The notes: a model not told the origin generated them from the letters alone. A stretch of 64,000 nt of DNA from Apodospora peruviana (GCA_033439685.1 JAUEDM010000001.1:5208001-5272000); one strand, 5' to 3'; shown: positions 1-11,500, counted from the first letter of the stretch. A program made the numbers and translations.

Positions 1-510
1 TCAATGCCACACTCGACTACCTGGACGCGTTTGCGAGGTTCAAGCAGAAGGAGAACGTGGAGGCGGTTGAGCGGCTGCTCAGTCCGCACAAGGAGTTGAC
101 CAAATTTGAGAGGGCGCAGATTGGTGAGTTTTCTACCTGCCCGTCTACCACGTGTGTGGCGGTAGCCAAGGATCGTTCTGTCACTTTGTGATCTTGCTGC
201 CCTCTCTGTCCTGTGTGCGTTTTGCGATGTAGTGTGTTTTGTTGGGGGATATAGCTATGTTGCCTAGCTATTCCCCTTTCCCTGTTTCCCTTTAGTGCTG
301 TTTAGCTCGCTATTGCTTGCAGTTTCACTCACTCCCATGGTTTGTCGACTTTTTTGGCTGACGACTTTGTGTGTACGAACACTCGCAGGCTCGTTGTGCT
401 GCGACAGCGCGGACGAATGCAAGACCTTGATCCCCTCGCTGGCGGATAAGATCAGTGACGAGGATCTCCAAGAGCTGCTTGACGAGATGGGAAAGCTCCT
501 AAGTGCCTAA
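1..510 (+). CDS. RPB4: RNA polymerase II subunit Rpb4, C-terminal part (5' end outside window)
   Basis: Rpb4 pairs with Rpb7 to form the stalk of nuclear RNA polymerase II, acting in initiation and linking transcription to mRNA fate. Two exons are visible: 1..123 and 389..510, separated by a GT-AG intron at 124..388. Joined, they read NATLDYLDAFARFKQKENVE, then a segment ending FERAQI-GSLCCDSADECKTL, then SDEDLQELLDEMGKLLSA and a TAA stop. The FERAQ(I/L)GxLCC block followed by a DLQELLDE tail is the conserved C-terminal HRDC-like end of Rpb4. The intron of 265 nt is long for this window. The N-terminal exons lie to the left. Its 3' end faces PUF6, so the two genes are convergent. Confidence 0.9.
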
Positions 511-1447
511 GGTAAAATGTATTCACATGCGCAGGGTCTGGCAGACCTGTCTAAGAGTGGTTGTGGTTTTGAACGATGAAAAACCACCGACGGACTCTCA
601 CAGCAGTCGCTAACCGAATTGAGGTTTTTGCTATTTTTTTTCTCGACCTTAGATATGATCTCTCCCTCCTCCCATTCAACAGAACAACACACCAAATCAG
701 GATAAGCCGGTGTAAGGACAGATACAAAAAAAATGCATAGTACGGCGTCTGGGCGGTTGGAGGCGAGGGCAAGAGTGATATTTTTGTCTTTCATTCCTGT
801 CCATCTCAAATCTTCTACTCAACTCTCCAATACAAATACCCAGCGGTCTTGAGCTGCTTTTTATTATCATAGCGAACTACCATATGCCGTGACAGGGCTA
901 GCAAACCCATCTTGAATGAGACCCGTTGTTGATTCCATGCCACTCTTTTCTTTGAGCAAGAAGTACTTGTGCAGATGCTTGACGTCTCAACCACATGGGA
1001 TCCCGATCATACGAGGAATTGTATAAGATTATTGGGCACGCTTGGACTGACACCCCGAGCTGTAGTTGACCTACAACAACGCAGTCGGTGCCTAAAGTCA
1101 CCGCCCATGACAATGGTTCCTGGCTCAACTCCCACCGCCCTCCTTTTTACCGTATCTGTAGGCCAGTCACCCAACAAGTCTAACCCTGATCTACGATACA
1201 GTTAGGTAATGGATATCTCCGAAAAGAGTGTGAGGAGGTCAAGACAGATTAGACTTAGATACTCATTGTTCGCTTCCCAAGATCCGCAACACAAAGCCTT
1301 AGATAATTACCTAGGCAAGATTAATAGCAAACCTGGGTGACGTCGGCCCGAGAAAGGTGACATACGGAAGCAGTACCAAAGTCTCCTGTAAAGCAAAGCG
1401 CTTCATCTTCAGATATAATACCCCGATTAACTATGGAAACCTGTAAC
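511..1447. other. Intergenic spacer, convergent 3' ends of RPB4 and PUF6
   Basis: About 0.94 kb between two stop codons. It should hold the two 3' UTRs and poly(A) sites. Short open frames occur on both strands but none has codon use, splice sites or similarity that I would defend. No repeat or RNA gene was seen. Confidence 0.6.
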
Positions 1448-3606
1448 TTAAACCCTGATCTTCTCAAGCACGAGTTTCGTTCCCTGATTTCCCACGGCCC
1501 TGGGTTTTGCCTCCTTGGTATCTTTACCCTTTGCCTTCCTGGATTTCTTGGACTTCGATTCCTCTCCCTCCACAACTTCCGCTGCCCTCGCCTGCTGGGC
1601 GGGTGTCTCCTCGGTTGCTGCTTTCTCAAGCAGCTTCTTGTTAGCCCGTAGTATTTTCAAAAGCTCCTTTTTTGAAGAGAATTCAGGGGCTTCAAGCAAA
1701 GCCAATACCGTCCACGAACTCGGTCCAGTAGCCCACTGCACTGCGTGTTCCTTGATCACAGGATAAATGATATCGGCAAAGTTCAATGGCGGGTCAACCC
1801 GCCTAAGCGCGCCCGCCTCCTTGTCGAACCGGCCTCCGGCGATCAATGACTTGAACATTTTGCCTCCGAACGGCGTTAAAGAAATATGCGGCGGCGGTGG
1901 AGGATAAACCTCGTCATCTGTGGTCAGTGCTGGGCCACCAGCAGCGGTGGATGCGATGGCAGCCAGAGCATCACTCTTGTCGCCGATTGTGGAAAGCAAG
2001 ATATCCGTGGCGAACTGGCAACCGAAAGAGCTGGACACCAGGTCTTGCGGCGCCGCAGCAACAGCAGCAAGCAGTTGAGCAGAAATCGCTCCAACCAACT
2101 CCTTGCGTCGGATCTCCGGGTCCTTTTTGCTTGTGGTCTTACGGATCTCGTGAATCTCGTCCAAGATTGCTAGGTCGGCTGCATGGCTGGCTGGGAATAA
2201 GGATTTGGATCTTCCTTCAAAGAGGTAACAAACTGTTGTGCGCGCGTTAAGATCGTTGGCCAGGAAGATAAGGTTCCCACCGTCGCTCTCGTCAGTCTTG
2301 CCCAAAAGCTCGGGAAATATGGTCTTCGAGGTCAACACTGTATCGTCGATGAGGTCGTAGGCCGCTAAGATGATCATATGAGCGTTCGGGTCGCCGCACA
2401 TGAGCTGGAAGGTATCTTTGTAGGTCTTGAGAATCTGTTTCCGGTCCTTTGCGCTGCCGTGGGCAAGGAGCAAGCATACGAGCCGAGCTCCCGACCTTGT
2501 GAACGCCATATTCTTGAGAAGATCACCACCTTCGTCCCCTTTGACGATTTCCACAAATTCCTTGAGCTCTTCGCTGTCAGGTTTGAGGTTGAGAAAATAC
2601 TGGAGCATCGCATCGTGAAGGATAGTGAAGCCAGTCATCTTCTTCTGGATGAAGTTGTTGGACATGTCGAATAGATACTTCAAGACCGTAGATCTCTTGC
2701 TCGGCTCGTCGGCGAGGATCTTAGCGAGGTCGGCGGTGACCTCGACGTTCTCGCCCAGCTTGAAAAGAGAAAACTCAGGTCCATACCACTCTCGCAGCAG
2801 CCTCGCTTTCTGCTCCTTCGTAGCCACGCCGCGGTAGATGTCATCCAGAATCCAAGAGGCTTCCGCATGGTTGATGAGCTTCCGAACCTTGCCATAAAAT
2901 TCGGGGACAATCAGATCTCGAATCTCGTCGTCATTCTGCACCAAGAGCTTGCCGATGAGAAACTTGGCATATCTGCTTTCGGCAAGCTGGGCATACGTCC
3001 CTTGGAGCTCCTTCGCAATCTGTTTCCGCTGCTCTGGGGTCGCATACTTGATTGCTGTCTGCACAGCGCGCACAGCGTCGTGCTTCAACACAAAATCCTT
3101 GACACGTCCAGTTATTATACCATACAATTCCGCCACGAGTTGTTGGCGCTCCTCCTTGGGTACGTGGGACTTGCGACGCAGCTTTTCCCACAACTTCTTT
3201 GTCCGTTGCACCTCATCCGCCAAAGGCTTCGCCGCTCTGCGTTCCTGAGCTAGTTGTTTCTGCTTTGCATGGGCCTCCCTGGAGGTTTGGGTGCCTGGCG
3301 ATTTGTTAGCTGAATACAGTGGTGAAGGGGAAGTACGGGACAAGAGGACGAACCTGATGCTTCGGCATTGGCCTTGATAGCAGCGGCGCGTGCGGGGGTT
3401 GCCTGAATTTTGGCTCCGCCTTCACCAGAGTCCAATGGCTCGCTGGAGTTGCTATCAGATTCCGCATCCTCGTCGTTGTCGAAGTTGAGTCGCTCCTTGA
3501 CCGGAACGGTTCTCGCCTTCTTTGCACGGTCGTCAGTACTGTGCTTTCCACCCGAAGAGGCCTTTCTTTTCGCACCAGCTGCAGCTGGGGCTGATCGGGG
3601 TGCCAT
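1448..3606 (-). CDS. PUF6: Pumilio-family protein Puf6 (nucleolar, 60S biogenesis)
   Basis: Puf6 is a nucleolar RNA-binding protein with PUF-type helical repeats and a C-terminal CPL domain; in yeast it assists 60S ribosome assembly and represses ASH1 mRNA translation. Exons are 3606..3354 and 3294..1448, with a 59-nt intron; the product is 699 aa. The N-terminus (about 100 aa) is basic then acidic (KRKASSGGKHSTDD, NDEDAESDSNSSEP), typical of nucleolar proteins. The repeat region begins near KKLWEKLRRKSHVPKEER and contains HDAVRAVQTAIKYAT, ESRYAKFLIGKLL and HAEASWILDDIYRG, the Puf6/Puf-A signature. A Lys-rich stretch (KSKKSRKAKGK) lies near the C-terminus, which ends LVLEKIRV. The ATG at 3606 lies 365 bp from the GIR2 ATG, so the pair probably shares a bidirectional promoter. 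Confidence 0.93.
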
Positions 3607-3971
3607 GGCGACAAAGGTGACGCTCTTTCGTGGTGGGGATGGCGAATTTCAATCTCAATGGACTCGAATTCGACGTTCTGGCTGTAAAACTTTCCAGTAT
3701 CCTTGTTCTAGAGATGGAAATTTTGGACGAACAGACCCTTGCCGATCAATCTGCCGGGCGGTGAGAGTGTTTGCTCCACTACCCACTGCACCGCTGCCGC
3801 TAAATGGGTACTACGGATACCCCACCATGAGTCCATTTGCCCACAGCTTCCCGTCGTGAAGATTGCCCCTCATAATAATACGGAATACTGGAGTGCGCTA
3901 CCAGAAAGAACAACGACACCACCATCATTACATACGCCCACCTCAAACATATCATCTTTAGCAACTTCAAC
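3607..3971. promoter_or_regulatory. Divergent promoter region, PUF6 / GIR2
   Basis: A 365-bp spacer between two opposed start codons. No canonical TATA box is evident. The position implies shared upstream control of two translation-related genes; the individual sites cannot be assigned from sequence alone. Confidence 0.5.
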
Positions 3972-4733
3972 ATGGGTCGCGAGGAACAACTCGAGGAACG
4001 GGAAGTCCTCGACTCCATATTTCCCGACGAAATCACAGGTGCGCTAGTCTCCTTGCTTACTTTCGTGCGCCGCGACACTGCTAACATGCCACCCAATGCA
4101 GACATATCCGAGACTGAATACAGGATAACCATCACACTCGATATCCCGGACGATGAAGAAGGAGAAGAACCACCCGTCATGATTCTGACCGTAAGATACC
4201 CAGAGAACTATCCGGACGAAGCGCCTCTTCTCTTGCTCGCGGCACCTCCCAATGCGCAACCGCACCAGTACCTGAATATCGCCGAAGACAAAGCCGAACT
4301 GCTCCAGGGATTGGACGCTACCATCGAGGAGAACATTGGGATGCCCATGGTTTTCACACTGGTCTCAGCTCTGAAGGAGGCCGCAGAGCAACTGGCGGTA
4401 GATCGTCGAGAGACGGCCGCAAAAGCCCACGAAGAGGCCCTCCTCGCCGCCGAACGCGAGGAGAACAAGAAGTTCCACGGAACAATGGTCACTCGTGAGA
4501 CCTTCTTAAAGTGGAGGGAATCGTTCATGAGGGAGATGGAGGCAGCCGGGATCGCCGAAGAAGAGGAAAGGCTAGCAGAGATGAAGAGGGCAAGGATAAA
4601 GGAGCCCGCACGACTTACGGGGAGGCAACTCTGGGAGAGGGGTCTCGTCGGGAAGGATGTTGACCTGGACGAGGCAGATGAAGATGGGGCCCCGGTGGAG
4701 GAGGTGCAAAAGCTCGGGATTGAGGATAAGTGA
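3972..4733 (+). CDS. GIR2: RWD-domain protein Gir2 (DFRP-type partner of Rbg2 GTPase)
   Basis: Gir2 binds the DRG-family GTPase Rbg2 and, through its RWD domain, the eIF2-alpha kinase activator Gcn1, so it acts on translating ribosomes. Exons are 3972..4038 and 4102..4733, giving 232 aa. The 63-nt intron (4039..4101, GTGCGC...GCAG) is a multiple of three and has no stop, so unspliced RNA also reads through, adding 21 residues. Splicing restores the family start MGREEQLEEREVLDSIFPDE-ITDISETEYRI. The RWD domain covers roughly residues 1-115, with the YPENYPDEAP motif. A charged helical segment (AHEEALLAAEREENKKFHG) follows, then the conserved GTMVTRETFLKWRESF motif and TGRQLWERGLV, the DFRP box. 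The acidic tail ends KLGIEDK. Confidence 0.92.
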   Translation: MGREEQLEEREVLDSIFPDEITGALVSLLTFVRRDTANMPPNADISETEYRITITLDIPDDEEGEEPPVMILTVRYPENYPDEAPLLLLAAPPNAQPHQYLNIAEDKAELLQGLDATIEENIGMPMVFTLVSALKEAAEQLAVDRRETAAKAHEEALLAAEREENKKFHGTMVTRETFLKWRESFMREMEAAGIAEEEERLAEMKRARIKEPARLTGRQLWERGLVGKDVDLDEADEDGAPVEEVQKLGIEDK

Positions 4734-5010
4734 TATGCATGAAATCAACACGAACGCTTGCTGTCAAGGCAGAAATATTCGATCCGCGATGGACGGAAAT
4801 ACTGATAGGCAGGCTCAATGCGCGCAAAGAAACTGAGTTGACGGGCAAACGTAACGCGCCAGGATCATGATATACTCTTCCTCTATCACCCCGTGAATAT
4901 TTCCTTTCCCAGACTCCTTTAAACATGGCTCCATGAATCATGCAAAGCGGCTTGCGACCAGCTAAACCAGCCAACCGACGACATACGCGAAGAAAATCGA
5001 AGGAAAAAAG

Positions 5011-6201
5011 TTACTGCATCTCGGCATCCTCGTCGCTGTCGCTGTCGCCATCGCCATCCTCGTCCGTATCCTGCCACACTTCATCCTCGTCGTCGTCCTC
5101 TTCCGGAGCATCTCCTAGCTCCTCTTTGATTGAAGCGAGCAACTCCTGTACATGCTCCCGTAACCGCTCGTCTTCATACTCCTCAGTCTCGAAGATTTTG
5201 AGACACCGTGACAGCCACTTCCGCGACGAACGCCAAAACGCTTGCCAGTCGTCGTCCATCACTTCGCCCTGTTTCATTTTCTTGCCCTTGCTATACCTCC
5301 CGAAACCTCCAAGATACCACACCTCCACGCTTCTGTCATCCTCGCTGATCAAGCGCTCAACAACTTCGATTGCCTTCTCCTCCATACCAACCTCAATCAG
5401 CAGCCTGACCAGGCTCACCCGTGTCGGGAAGGGCGGCACGTTGGGGTCTTCAGGCGGAAGGTCCGTCCAAATCCCGAGACTCCTCTTCAAGGCCTCGCAC
5501 GCTTCTTCCGTCCGCGCCTGCGAGATGCGGACGTTTGCGACGGTTTGCCACGTTTCGGGAACCTCGGGTGACAGCATGGTGGCCTCTGTGATGAGTGCCT
5601 CGCACCGCTGCTCGGCGTCCTCCTCCCAGCTCAGATCCGTCATATAGACTTCCGCAACGGCGCAGAGGGTGTCGGCGAGCTTCCGCTTCTTTTCACTGAT
5701 GACAGCTTCTTGCTGGTCGCGGGATAGGGGTTGAGCCTCGAGGGTGTCGCTGAGGGTTTGGATTTGGGAGCGCAGGGCGGCGGCGCCACGCTCAAACCAC
5801 GAGACGCTGTCTTGACCGCCATGTTCACTGAGCTGCGCTAGCCAGAGGAACTTCTCGGGTCCTCCACCGAGGTCTTCGGGGAGAGTTCCATCCTCGTCTA
5901 CTCCGACTGCCTCGAGGAAGTATTTGCGCGCCGCGTCCACCTCGCCCAGTTCGACATGTATCTGACCGAGGATGGACAGCGCAGCACCGGCCTGCCGACC
6001 CTTATCTCCAATGTGTTGGTATGCGGTCCGGGCTAGTCGGGCAGCATTTTCGGGGTCGCCAACTTCGAGGAGGGCTGTGGCATTGGCGAGTAGCTCTCGT
6101 GCGTTTACGGTGGGTATTTGTGCGCCGGCGGTATTCTTGGCTCGAAGACGTTCTTTCACTTTTTGCTTTTGGGCTTTTGATTTGGGTTTTGTTGGCGCCA
6201 T
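5011..6201 (-). CDS. ACL4: TPR protein, Acl4-like dedicated chaperone of ribosomal protein uL4
   Basis: Acl4 binds newly made Rpl4 (uL4) through a TPR superhelix and escorts it to pre-60S particles. This single-exon gene encodes 396 aa. A basic start (MAPTKPKSKAQKQKVKERLR) is followed by TPR-like helices from about residue 35 (ARELLANATALLEVGDPENA) and by AALSILGQIHVELGEVDAAR near residue 75. A later block reads EVPETWQTVANVRISQARTE. The C-terminus is strongly acidic (GDAPEEDDDEDEVWQDTDED), as expected of a chaperone for a very basic ribosomal protein. The ATG at 6201 is the first in frame. Assignment to Acl4 rests on overall architecture and remembered similarity to filamentous-fungal homologues; a generic TPR protein is the alternative. 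Confidence 0.82.
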   Translation of the reverse strand: MAPTKPKSKAQKQKVKERLRAKNTAGAQIPTVNARELLANATALLEVGDPENAARLARTAYQHIGDKGRQAGAALSILGQIHVELGEVDAARKYFLEAVGVDEDGTLPEDLGGGPEKFLWLAQLSEHGGQDSVSWFERGAAALRSQIQTLSDTLEAQPLSRDQQEAVISEKKRKLADTLCAVAEVYMTDLSWEEDAEQRCEALITEATMLSPEVPETWQTVANVRISQARTEEACEALKRSLGIWTDLPPEDPNVPPFPTRVSLVRLLIEVGMEEKAIEVVERLISEDDRSVEVWYLGGFGRYSKGKKMKQGEVMDDDWQAFWRSSRKWLSRCLKIFETEEYEDERLREHVQELLASIKEELGDAPEEDDDEDEVWQDTDEDGDGDSDSDEDAEMQ

Positions 6202-7270
6202 TTGTAATCTCTCGTTTGTTGTTGTCCCAGCACTAGCAGAGTGTCCTTCAACGTTGTGGGCACCGTGATCATCAACGACCTCCGGGTTAGAATTCGTCGC
6301 CTGTGGAAATTTTGGGGCTTATCGCATCCCCGATAAGCGTGCCCTGCAACCACCTGCAGAACCGCTACGTACCACTCAGAATCCCCTGCCACCAAGGAAG
6401 TCCTCCAACTTGTCGGATCTTTACACTAAAATATACCAACAAAAGCTTCTTCTTCAATTGATTCTCGAAATCGTGCCCCAAGGACATCGAATGAATTCAT
6501 TAGTCACCCCGTCCTCATAACTGACCAACTATAAATCGCATGCAGACACGCGACCGCGATTTCCTGTTGCCTCCCTTGCGTCCTAATAAGATGCCACTTC
6601 AATGTGACGGGCTTTTTGCCTTTCTGAATCACCATCCCTGCCGTCCTAACCTGCCCTGTCATGGCCCGTGTGTGCGTGTGGCTGACCGGGGAAGAATAAG
6701 ATGGAGATCGGCCAATATGATTGGACGCTGATCTTCAGGCAGTTCCAGGGGAAGATTAAGGAGCGCGACGAACGAGGCTTAACCGGATGCATGCCCTGGC
6801 ACATCCTGTTTCAGATTCCCAGCTCCTCTCTTCAGCCACTCCCGCATGGTCCGGTACGTATCCGTAGTGCATTCAGGTCCCCGGCGCGCTGGCGACCAAC
6901 TGCCCCATTGGACGAACCCATCATCCCATGATGGGGTCTCCGCTGAGGTCCCGGCTGGGAAAGTTGGCTGGTAGCCCGGTCTTGTGAATGCGATTCCCGC
7001 ACACTGCCACTGGTACCACGGCACGACATTGAAAAATCCGGCCGCCTCTCGCATTCGCCGTCCCCCTTCAAATGCCTGCCTAACCCCCATTCTCGCCTCC
7101 ACCACTACCCGACCTCCTCCCCGTCGTGCGAATTCCATGCTGCCAGCCTGGCTACCTCACCGTCGAGTTGTGTCGCGTGAGCTCTAAAGTGCGTCGTCAA
7201 CCGGACGCCCTCCCTCACCCGTGACACGCTCCCACGCTCTCTTCTAACTGGTTTCCTCCCCCGCAAAAAA
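6202..7270. promoter_or_regulatory. Divergent spacer, ACL4 / GPI-anchored protein
   Basis: About 1.07 kb between opposed start codons. The last 100 bases before 7271 are pyrimidine-rich on the plus strand (for example CTCCCACGCTCTCTTCT), as is common at ascomycete transcription starts. Small open frames at 6540..6731 and 6701..6931 lack any recognisable content. Confidence 0.5.
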
Positions 7271-7999
7271 ATGGCCGTCTTTATCGGACACGTCCGCCTC
7301 GCGGTCGCTGTCTGCTTCGCAGTGGTGCTTCTCGTCTTCACCGGCGAAGTCTCGGCGACGAAGACCCCTTCATCGTTCAACTTCCCAAAGTGTGTCGAAG
7401 CCTGCGTCAAGGCGAGCGGAGACTTCGACGACCGCAAATCCGTTTGCAAGGCAGCGAAAGGAAACTTGCTGGACCGGGTCTTGCTCTGCATGGCGGTGGA
7501 CCCAGACTGCGTCGATGAGCTGCGCGATGCCGAGGACATCTTCCTGGGTATCATAGACTCAGTATGCGATGACCTGGGCAAGCCCATCCCGAAAGGAACT
7601 GTCAACGAAGCCGAGAACTTTGCAAGCAGTCTGGTGGCCAAGCTACCCAAACCCACGACGACGACGACGACGACTAAGAAGAGCTCGCCGACGACGGTGA
7701 CGGTAGAGACGACCAAGTCACCTACAAAGGCGACGACTTCTTTGGAGTCTTCTTCGACTTCCTCGACATCTACCAGCACCACAGCCGAGGTGGTTTCAGT
7801 CACCAAGGACGCCCCGACCGACGCAGCCACTTCGCCAGCTGTACCTGCGTCTACACCGTCACCTGCAGCAGCAAGACCTGGGTCAAACGATGCAACCCCC
7901 TTTGGCGATGGGCTGCGTTCTTCCGCCTCTGTCAGCTCCAACTTCTCTGCCTATTGGGTCACTGTCCCGTTGGCTGTTCTCTTGTCACTGTTGAGGTGA
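7271..7999 (+). CDS. Secreted, probably GPI-anchored Ser/Thr-rich protein with small Cys-rich domain
   Basis: Function unknown; predicted to sit on the plasma membrane or in the cell wall. The 242-aa product has an N-terminal signal peptide (about residues 1-29, hydrophobic core AVAVCFAVVLLVF, likely cut after VSA). A Cys-rich module follows, with six cysteines spaced C-x3-C-x13-C-x13-C-x6-C-x18-C (residues about 38-105), reminiscent of a CFEM domain that lacks the usual CxC pair. From about 130 to 220 the chain is almost only Thr, Ser, Pro, Ala and Lys (TTTTTTTKKSSPTTVTVETT), expected to be O-glycosylated. A Gly-Ser-Asn patch precedes a hydrophobic C-terminus (YWVTVPLAVLLSLLR), the form of a GPI-attachment signal. 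The ATG at 7271 directly precedes the signal peptide. Single exon. Confidence 0.8.
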   Translation: MAVFIGHVRLAVAVCFAVVLLVFTGEVSATKTPSSFNFPKCVEACVKASGDFDDRKSVCKAAKGNLLDRVLLCMAVDPDCVDELRDAEDIFLGIIDSVCDDLGKPIPKGTVNEAENFASSLVAKLPKPTTTTTTTKKSSPTTVTVETTKSPTKATTSLESSSTSSTSTSTTAEVVSVTKDAPTDAATSPAVPASTPSPAAARPGSNDATPFGDGLRSSASVSSNFSAYWVTVPLAVLLSLLR

Positions 8000-8530
8000 C
8001 TGCGAGAATGACTGAATGATGCGCTCAAGCTCGTGGTTGGAAGATGACGACAGGCTGGATATAATGAGAGCTATTTCGCTTCGAGTATCTTGGGAGCCTT
8101 GGATCTTTTTTGCCTGGGGGCCACTTTTTACTGCATGAGGATGGGCGTTTATGTCGACCCAAGAAGAGAACGGGAAGGAGCACATCTATGCTCACCGAGA
8201 TCAGTACTCCGAGGTGAAGATACGGTCTCTGGGTAGTAGCACGGTGCATGGTTGCATGAAGGGAGCGAGAGGCCGCTTCAGGTGATACTTTTGAGCCTCT
8301 AAGCCTGTAGTCTTTATTTTTCCAAAGGACTCCGTAATGTCGAATGATACCAGGTCTACGGACGTCTTTTTTCATTTTGGGCATTTCATGATAGCATTTA
8401 ACGGTTTAAAACCCACAGCAAGCTCAATTGACCAGCTATTCAAGACTCATACGGTCATACCTCAGTATCATAATGCCTTCCTTGCACTGCCTTTTTGGCC
8501 GAGATTAAGAAAGATACAGCATATACAGCA
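8000..8530. other. Convergent 3' spacer, GPI protein / MSH5
   Basis: A 0.53-kb spacer between two stop codons, AT-richer than its neighbours, presumably the two 3' UTRs. Nothing else was recognised. Confidence 0.55.
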
Positions 8531-11500
8531 TCATATGTCTGAGACTACGTCCATATTCATATCCATGTCCGTGTAAGCCTCCGTATCTCCATCTCGGTCT
8601 GCATACCCGGTGCGCAAGATGTCATCCAGCATGCTTCGAATATCGCAGAGGTTCGCGTCCCCGGATTCCGGAATATCCGTCGCGAGAAACTGTCTGGCGA
8701 CCGCCTCGGCCTCGCGCAGCCGTCCATCCTCCTCTTCTTCTTCCGCGGTTCGTCGTTTGAGCGCTTCCTCGAAATGTATGCCTGTCTCCATCAACTGGAC
8801 GAAGTAGTCCGCTCGGTCGAGAACCTCTTTCTCTACACCATTCAGTTCTGCGCACAAGATCCCCAGACTGCCTTGCCCCGGGCCGGGGCGGAGTTTGTAA
8901 AGGTACGTTATCTGATCTTCTGCGTCGTCCGCGTCTAGGTTCAGACGAACTTCCATGTGCGCATAGGCCAAGCCGTTCCCAGGCTTCAGGATGACGTGTT
9001 CGAGCAGTTCGTGGAAGTGTGTGCCCACAAGCACCTTAGGTCTTTCCTCGTCGAGATTAAGAAAATGCGCAAGATATGCAGCGAGGATACCCGCTCCTGC
9101 TTCCATCGTCGTGCCCTTTCCAAACTCGTCAGCGAGGATCAAGCTACGCCGGGTCGCAAAGTTGAGCGTGAAGGCGGCTTGCTTCACATCGATCAAAAAC
9201 GCGCTCTCGTCATCCAACGCCGTTTCCTGGGTGGCGATCCGGGTCAGGATGCGGTCAGTGACCCCTATTGTGGCGCGTACAGCTGGTACATAGCTTCCAA
9301 TGTGTGCCAGATACACAATAATGGCTACCTGTCTCATGTATATGCTCTTACCAGAGTTGTTGGGCCCTGTCAAGATTACCATGGATGGTTCCGTCGCTTC
9401 GTATTTGCTCTTGGTGGGAATGCAGTTCTGGTCCAGGTTTCCAGAGCTCCCGCGGCCTCCTGCCACAATACAGTCATTGGGGATGAAAGATTCCACAAGC
9501 ATCTCCTGGAGCGGATGGCGACCATCTTTGATGTCGATGACATTCGACGTGGTCATTTGGGGCCGTACCCAACTGTACTTCTCCGCAGCCAGGGCAAGCG
9601 CGACGAGACTGTCAAGCTCACCGAAGAGCTTAGAAGCGTGGATAATTGCCGACTCGTGCTCTAGAACCACTGCCGAGAGCCGCAGTATCACCTCGAGCTC
9701 CTCGTCTGCCCCTCTGGGTCAGTTATCTGCATCCTCCAGGCCTGACAGTTTGTACTCACTGGCAACATCAGAGGCCGGGTCCCCCAACTGTTCGTCAAGC
9801 TCCCTCATGGCGTTCGTTTTGTAGTAAATGAGATCCTCGTTAATGAAGGCCATTTCCCAGTCATCGTTGTTCTCGCCGTCGTAGACACCTTCCCCTGTGT
9901 CTGGATTCAGCGTGACTCCGAGGAGGAAGCCTTGCCCAGGAAACATGATGCAATCTTGAATGTGCTGGGCAGCCCATTTCGGGACCCTGCTTGCGACACT
10001 CATTTTCACGTTGGGTAACATCTCCAAAATATCGGTGTGGTTCTCCTTTAGCATGTCCAACTTTGCGCTGGCGCCTCCCAAAATCTCCGTCCGACTGTTT
10101 TCCTCGGACAATTTGAAGTCGAACGTCCGTAAGATTATCTCGCCGACTGCCAGTAGACTTTCTGAATTGAGCTCGTCATGAATCTATAACCATTAGTTAT
10201 CAATAAACGATGTAATTTTCACCAACAAGCATCTGATGCGCTCACCCTTGAGAATATCCCTGGCCCGGAGTCACGGGAAAGCGGAAGCATAACCTCTTTG
10301 AGTTGTACAGACACCATTGAAAACCTCAACAATGTCTTGTATACCCCAATCCGGATGGACAACTGACCTCTTATCCGGTCCACCCCCTTTCTAACATGAC
10401 TGAGTTGAGGCCTGATATTCTTGATCTTTTTCAGAAGTTTTTGTATCTCCCGCACGGCTTCCCTGTTCTCTGGACAAAGAAGGGCTGCTAGTGCTCTCTG
10501 TCTCTCCATGAGTATACTGATGTTTGTGCTCGGCAGAAACAGCATCTGACGAAGCTTCAACTTGCCCTCTGCTGTGCATGCCAGGCCTTGTAGAAGTCCG
10601 AAAATCGAAAGCCCCTGTTTCACTCTAGGTTCCGATAACTTGGATGACTGGACCTGGTGGCTTGGATGGAGTTCAGATCGCAAGATTTGAAGTGATACCA
10701 GGGAGTCTGCGCTCACTAGCATTACGTCCATTGGCGTATTCATTTTGAGTGACTTGATTTGAAACAATGGGTTCTCTTCTGCGCCGGGAGCGAAGTCTTT
10801 AACAGCTCTGCGGCGATCAAGATCATTTAAGACTGCGCCCGCACAGCCGACAGACGCGTGGCTATTGATATTAATGGTCTCAGCCAAGCGTATTAGTTTG
10901 CCGTGGCTAGACGACCCAATGCAACCGACTGATTCGCCTTCGGGGCAGTATATTTCAACCGCTTCAGGTTTGTTGAGCGGTTCCAGATCAACTCCAACCA
11001 GCGCCTCCTTGGCCGCATCGTAATCAAACTCCGCAGCGGAAAGGTGACGAAGGATGTATGAGCCTTGTGCTTGGGTGTCGTCAAGCCCTTGAGCATCCTT
11101 TTCAAGAAGTTCGACTAGATCCTGTGGTGCCCGGTTCGGTATTATGATAGTCGTCGGTTGGACGCGAAGGAGTATTGTGCTCACGACCTCTACACCGCCC
11201 ATAACCATATCTTCTTCAATGAACAGGGCTTCGTCCATTACGACATAGTAGGCACAGCCAACCCTGCCCTCCCGGTCTAAATCTAAAGCCATGATGACTT
11301 CATAGAGGACATCGGCTTCCTCGCTTCGATTGTCTCCGAAATAGCTGGGGTCAGATGTAGCCTGGACCCTCTGATCCGAAGCTTTATGATTTTGCTGGCC
11401 TAACAGAAATGGTGTGCTTGGACGGGCAGGTCTATGGGGCTGTGATTTCAGGACGCGCGGTAGTTGTCGAGAACCCAGTTGTCGGCGGTTGAAGACCGCA

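Noticed and set aside
7105..7941. 278-codon minus-strand open frame
   Set aside because: It lies antisense to the GPI-anchored protein gene; the opposite strand has signal peptide, cysteines and GPI signal, so this is a mirror of its Thr/Ser-rich codons.
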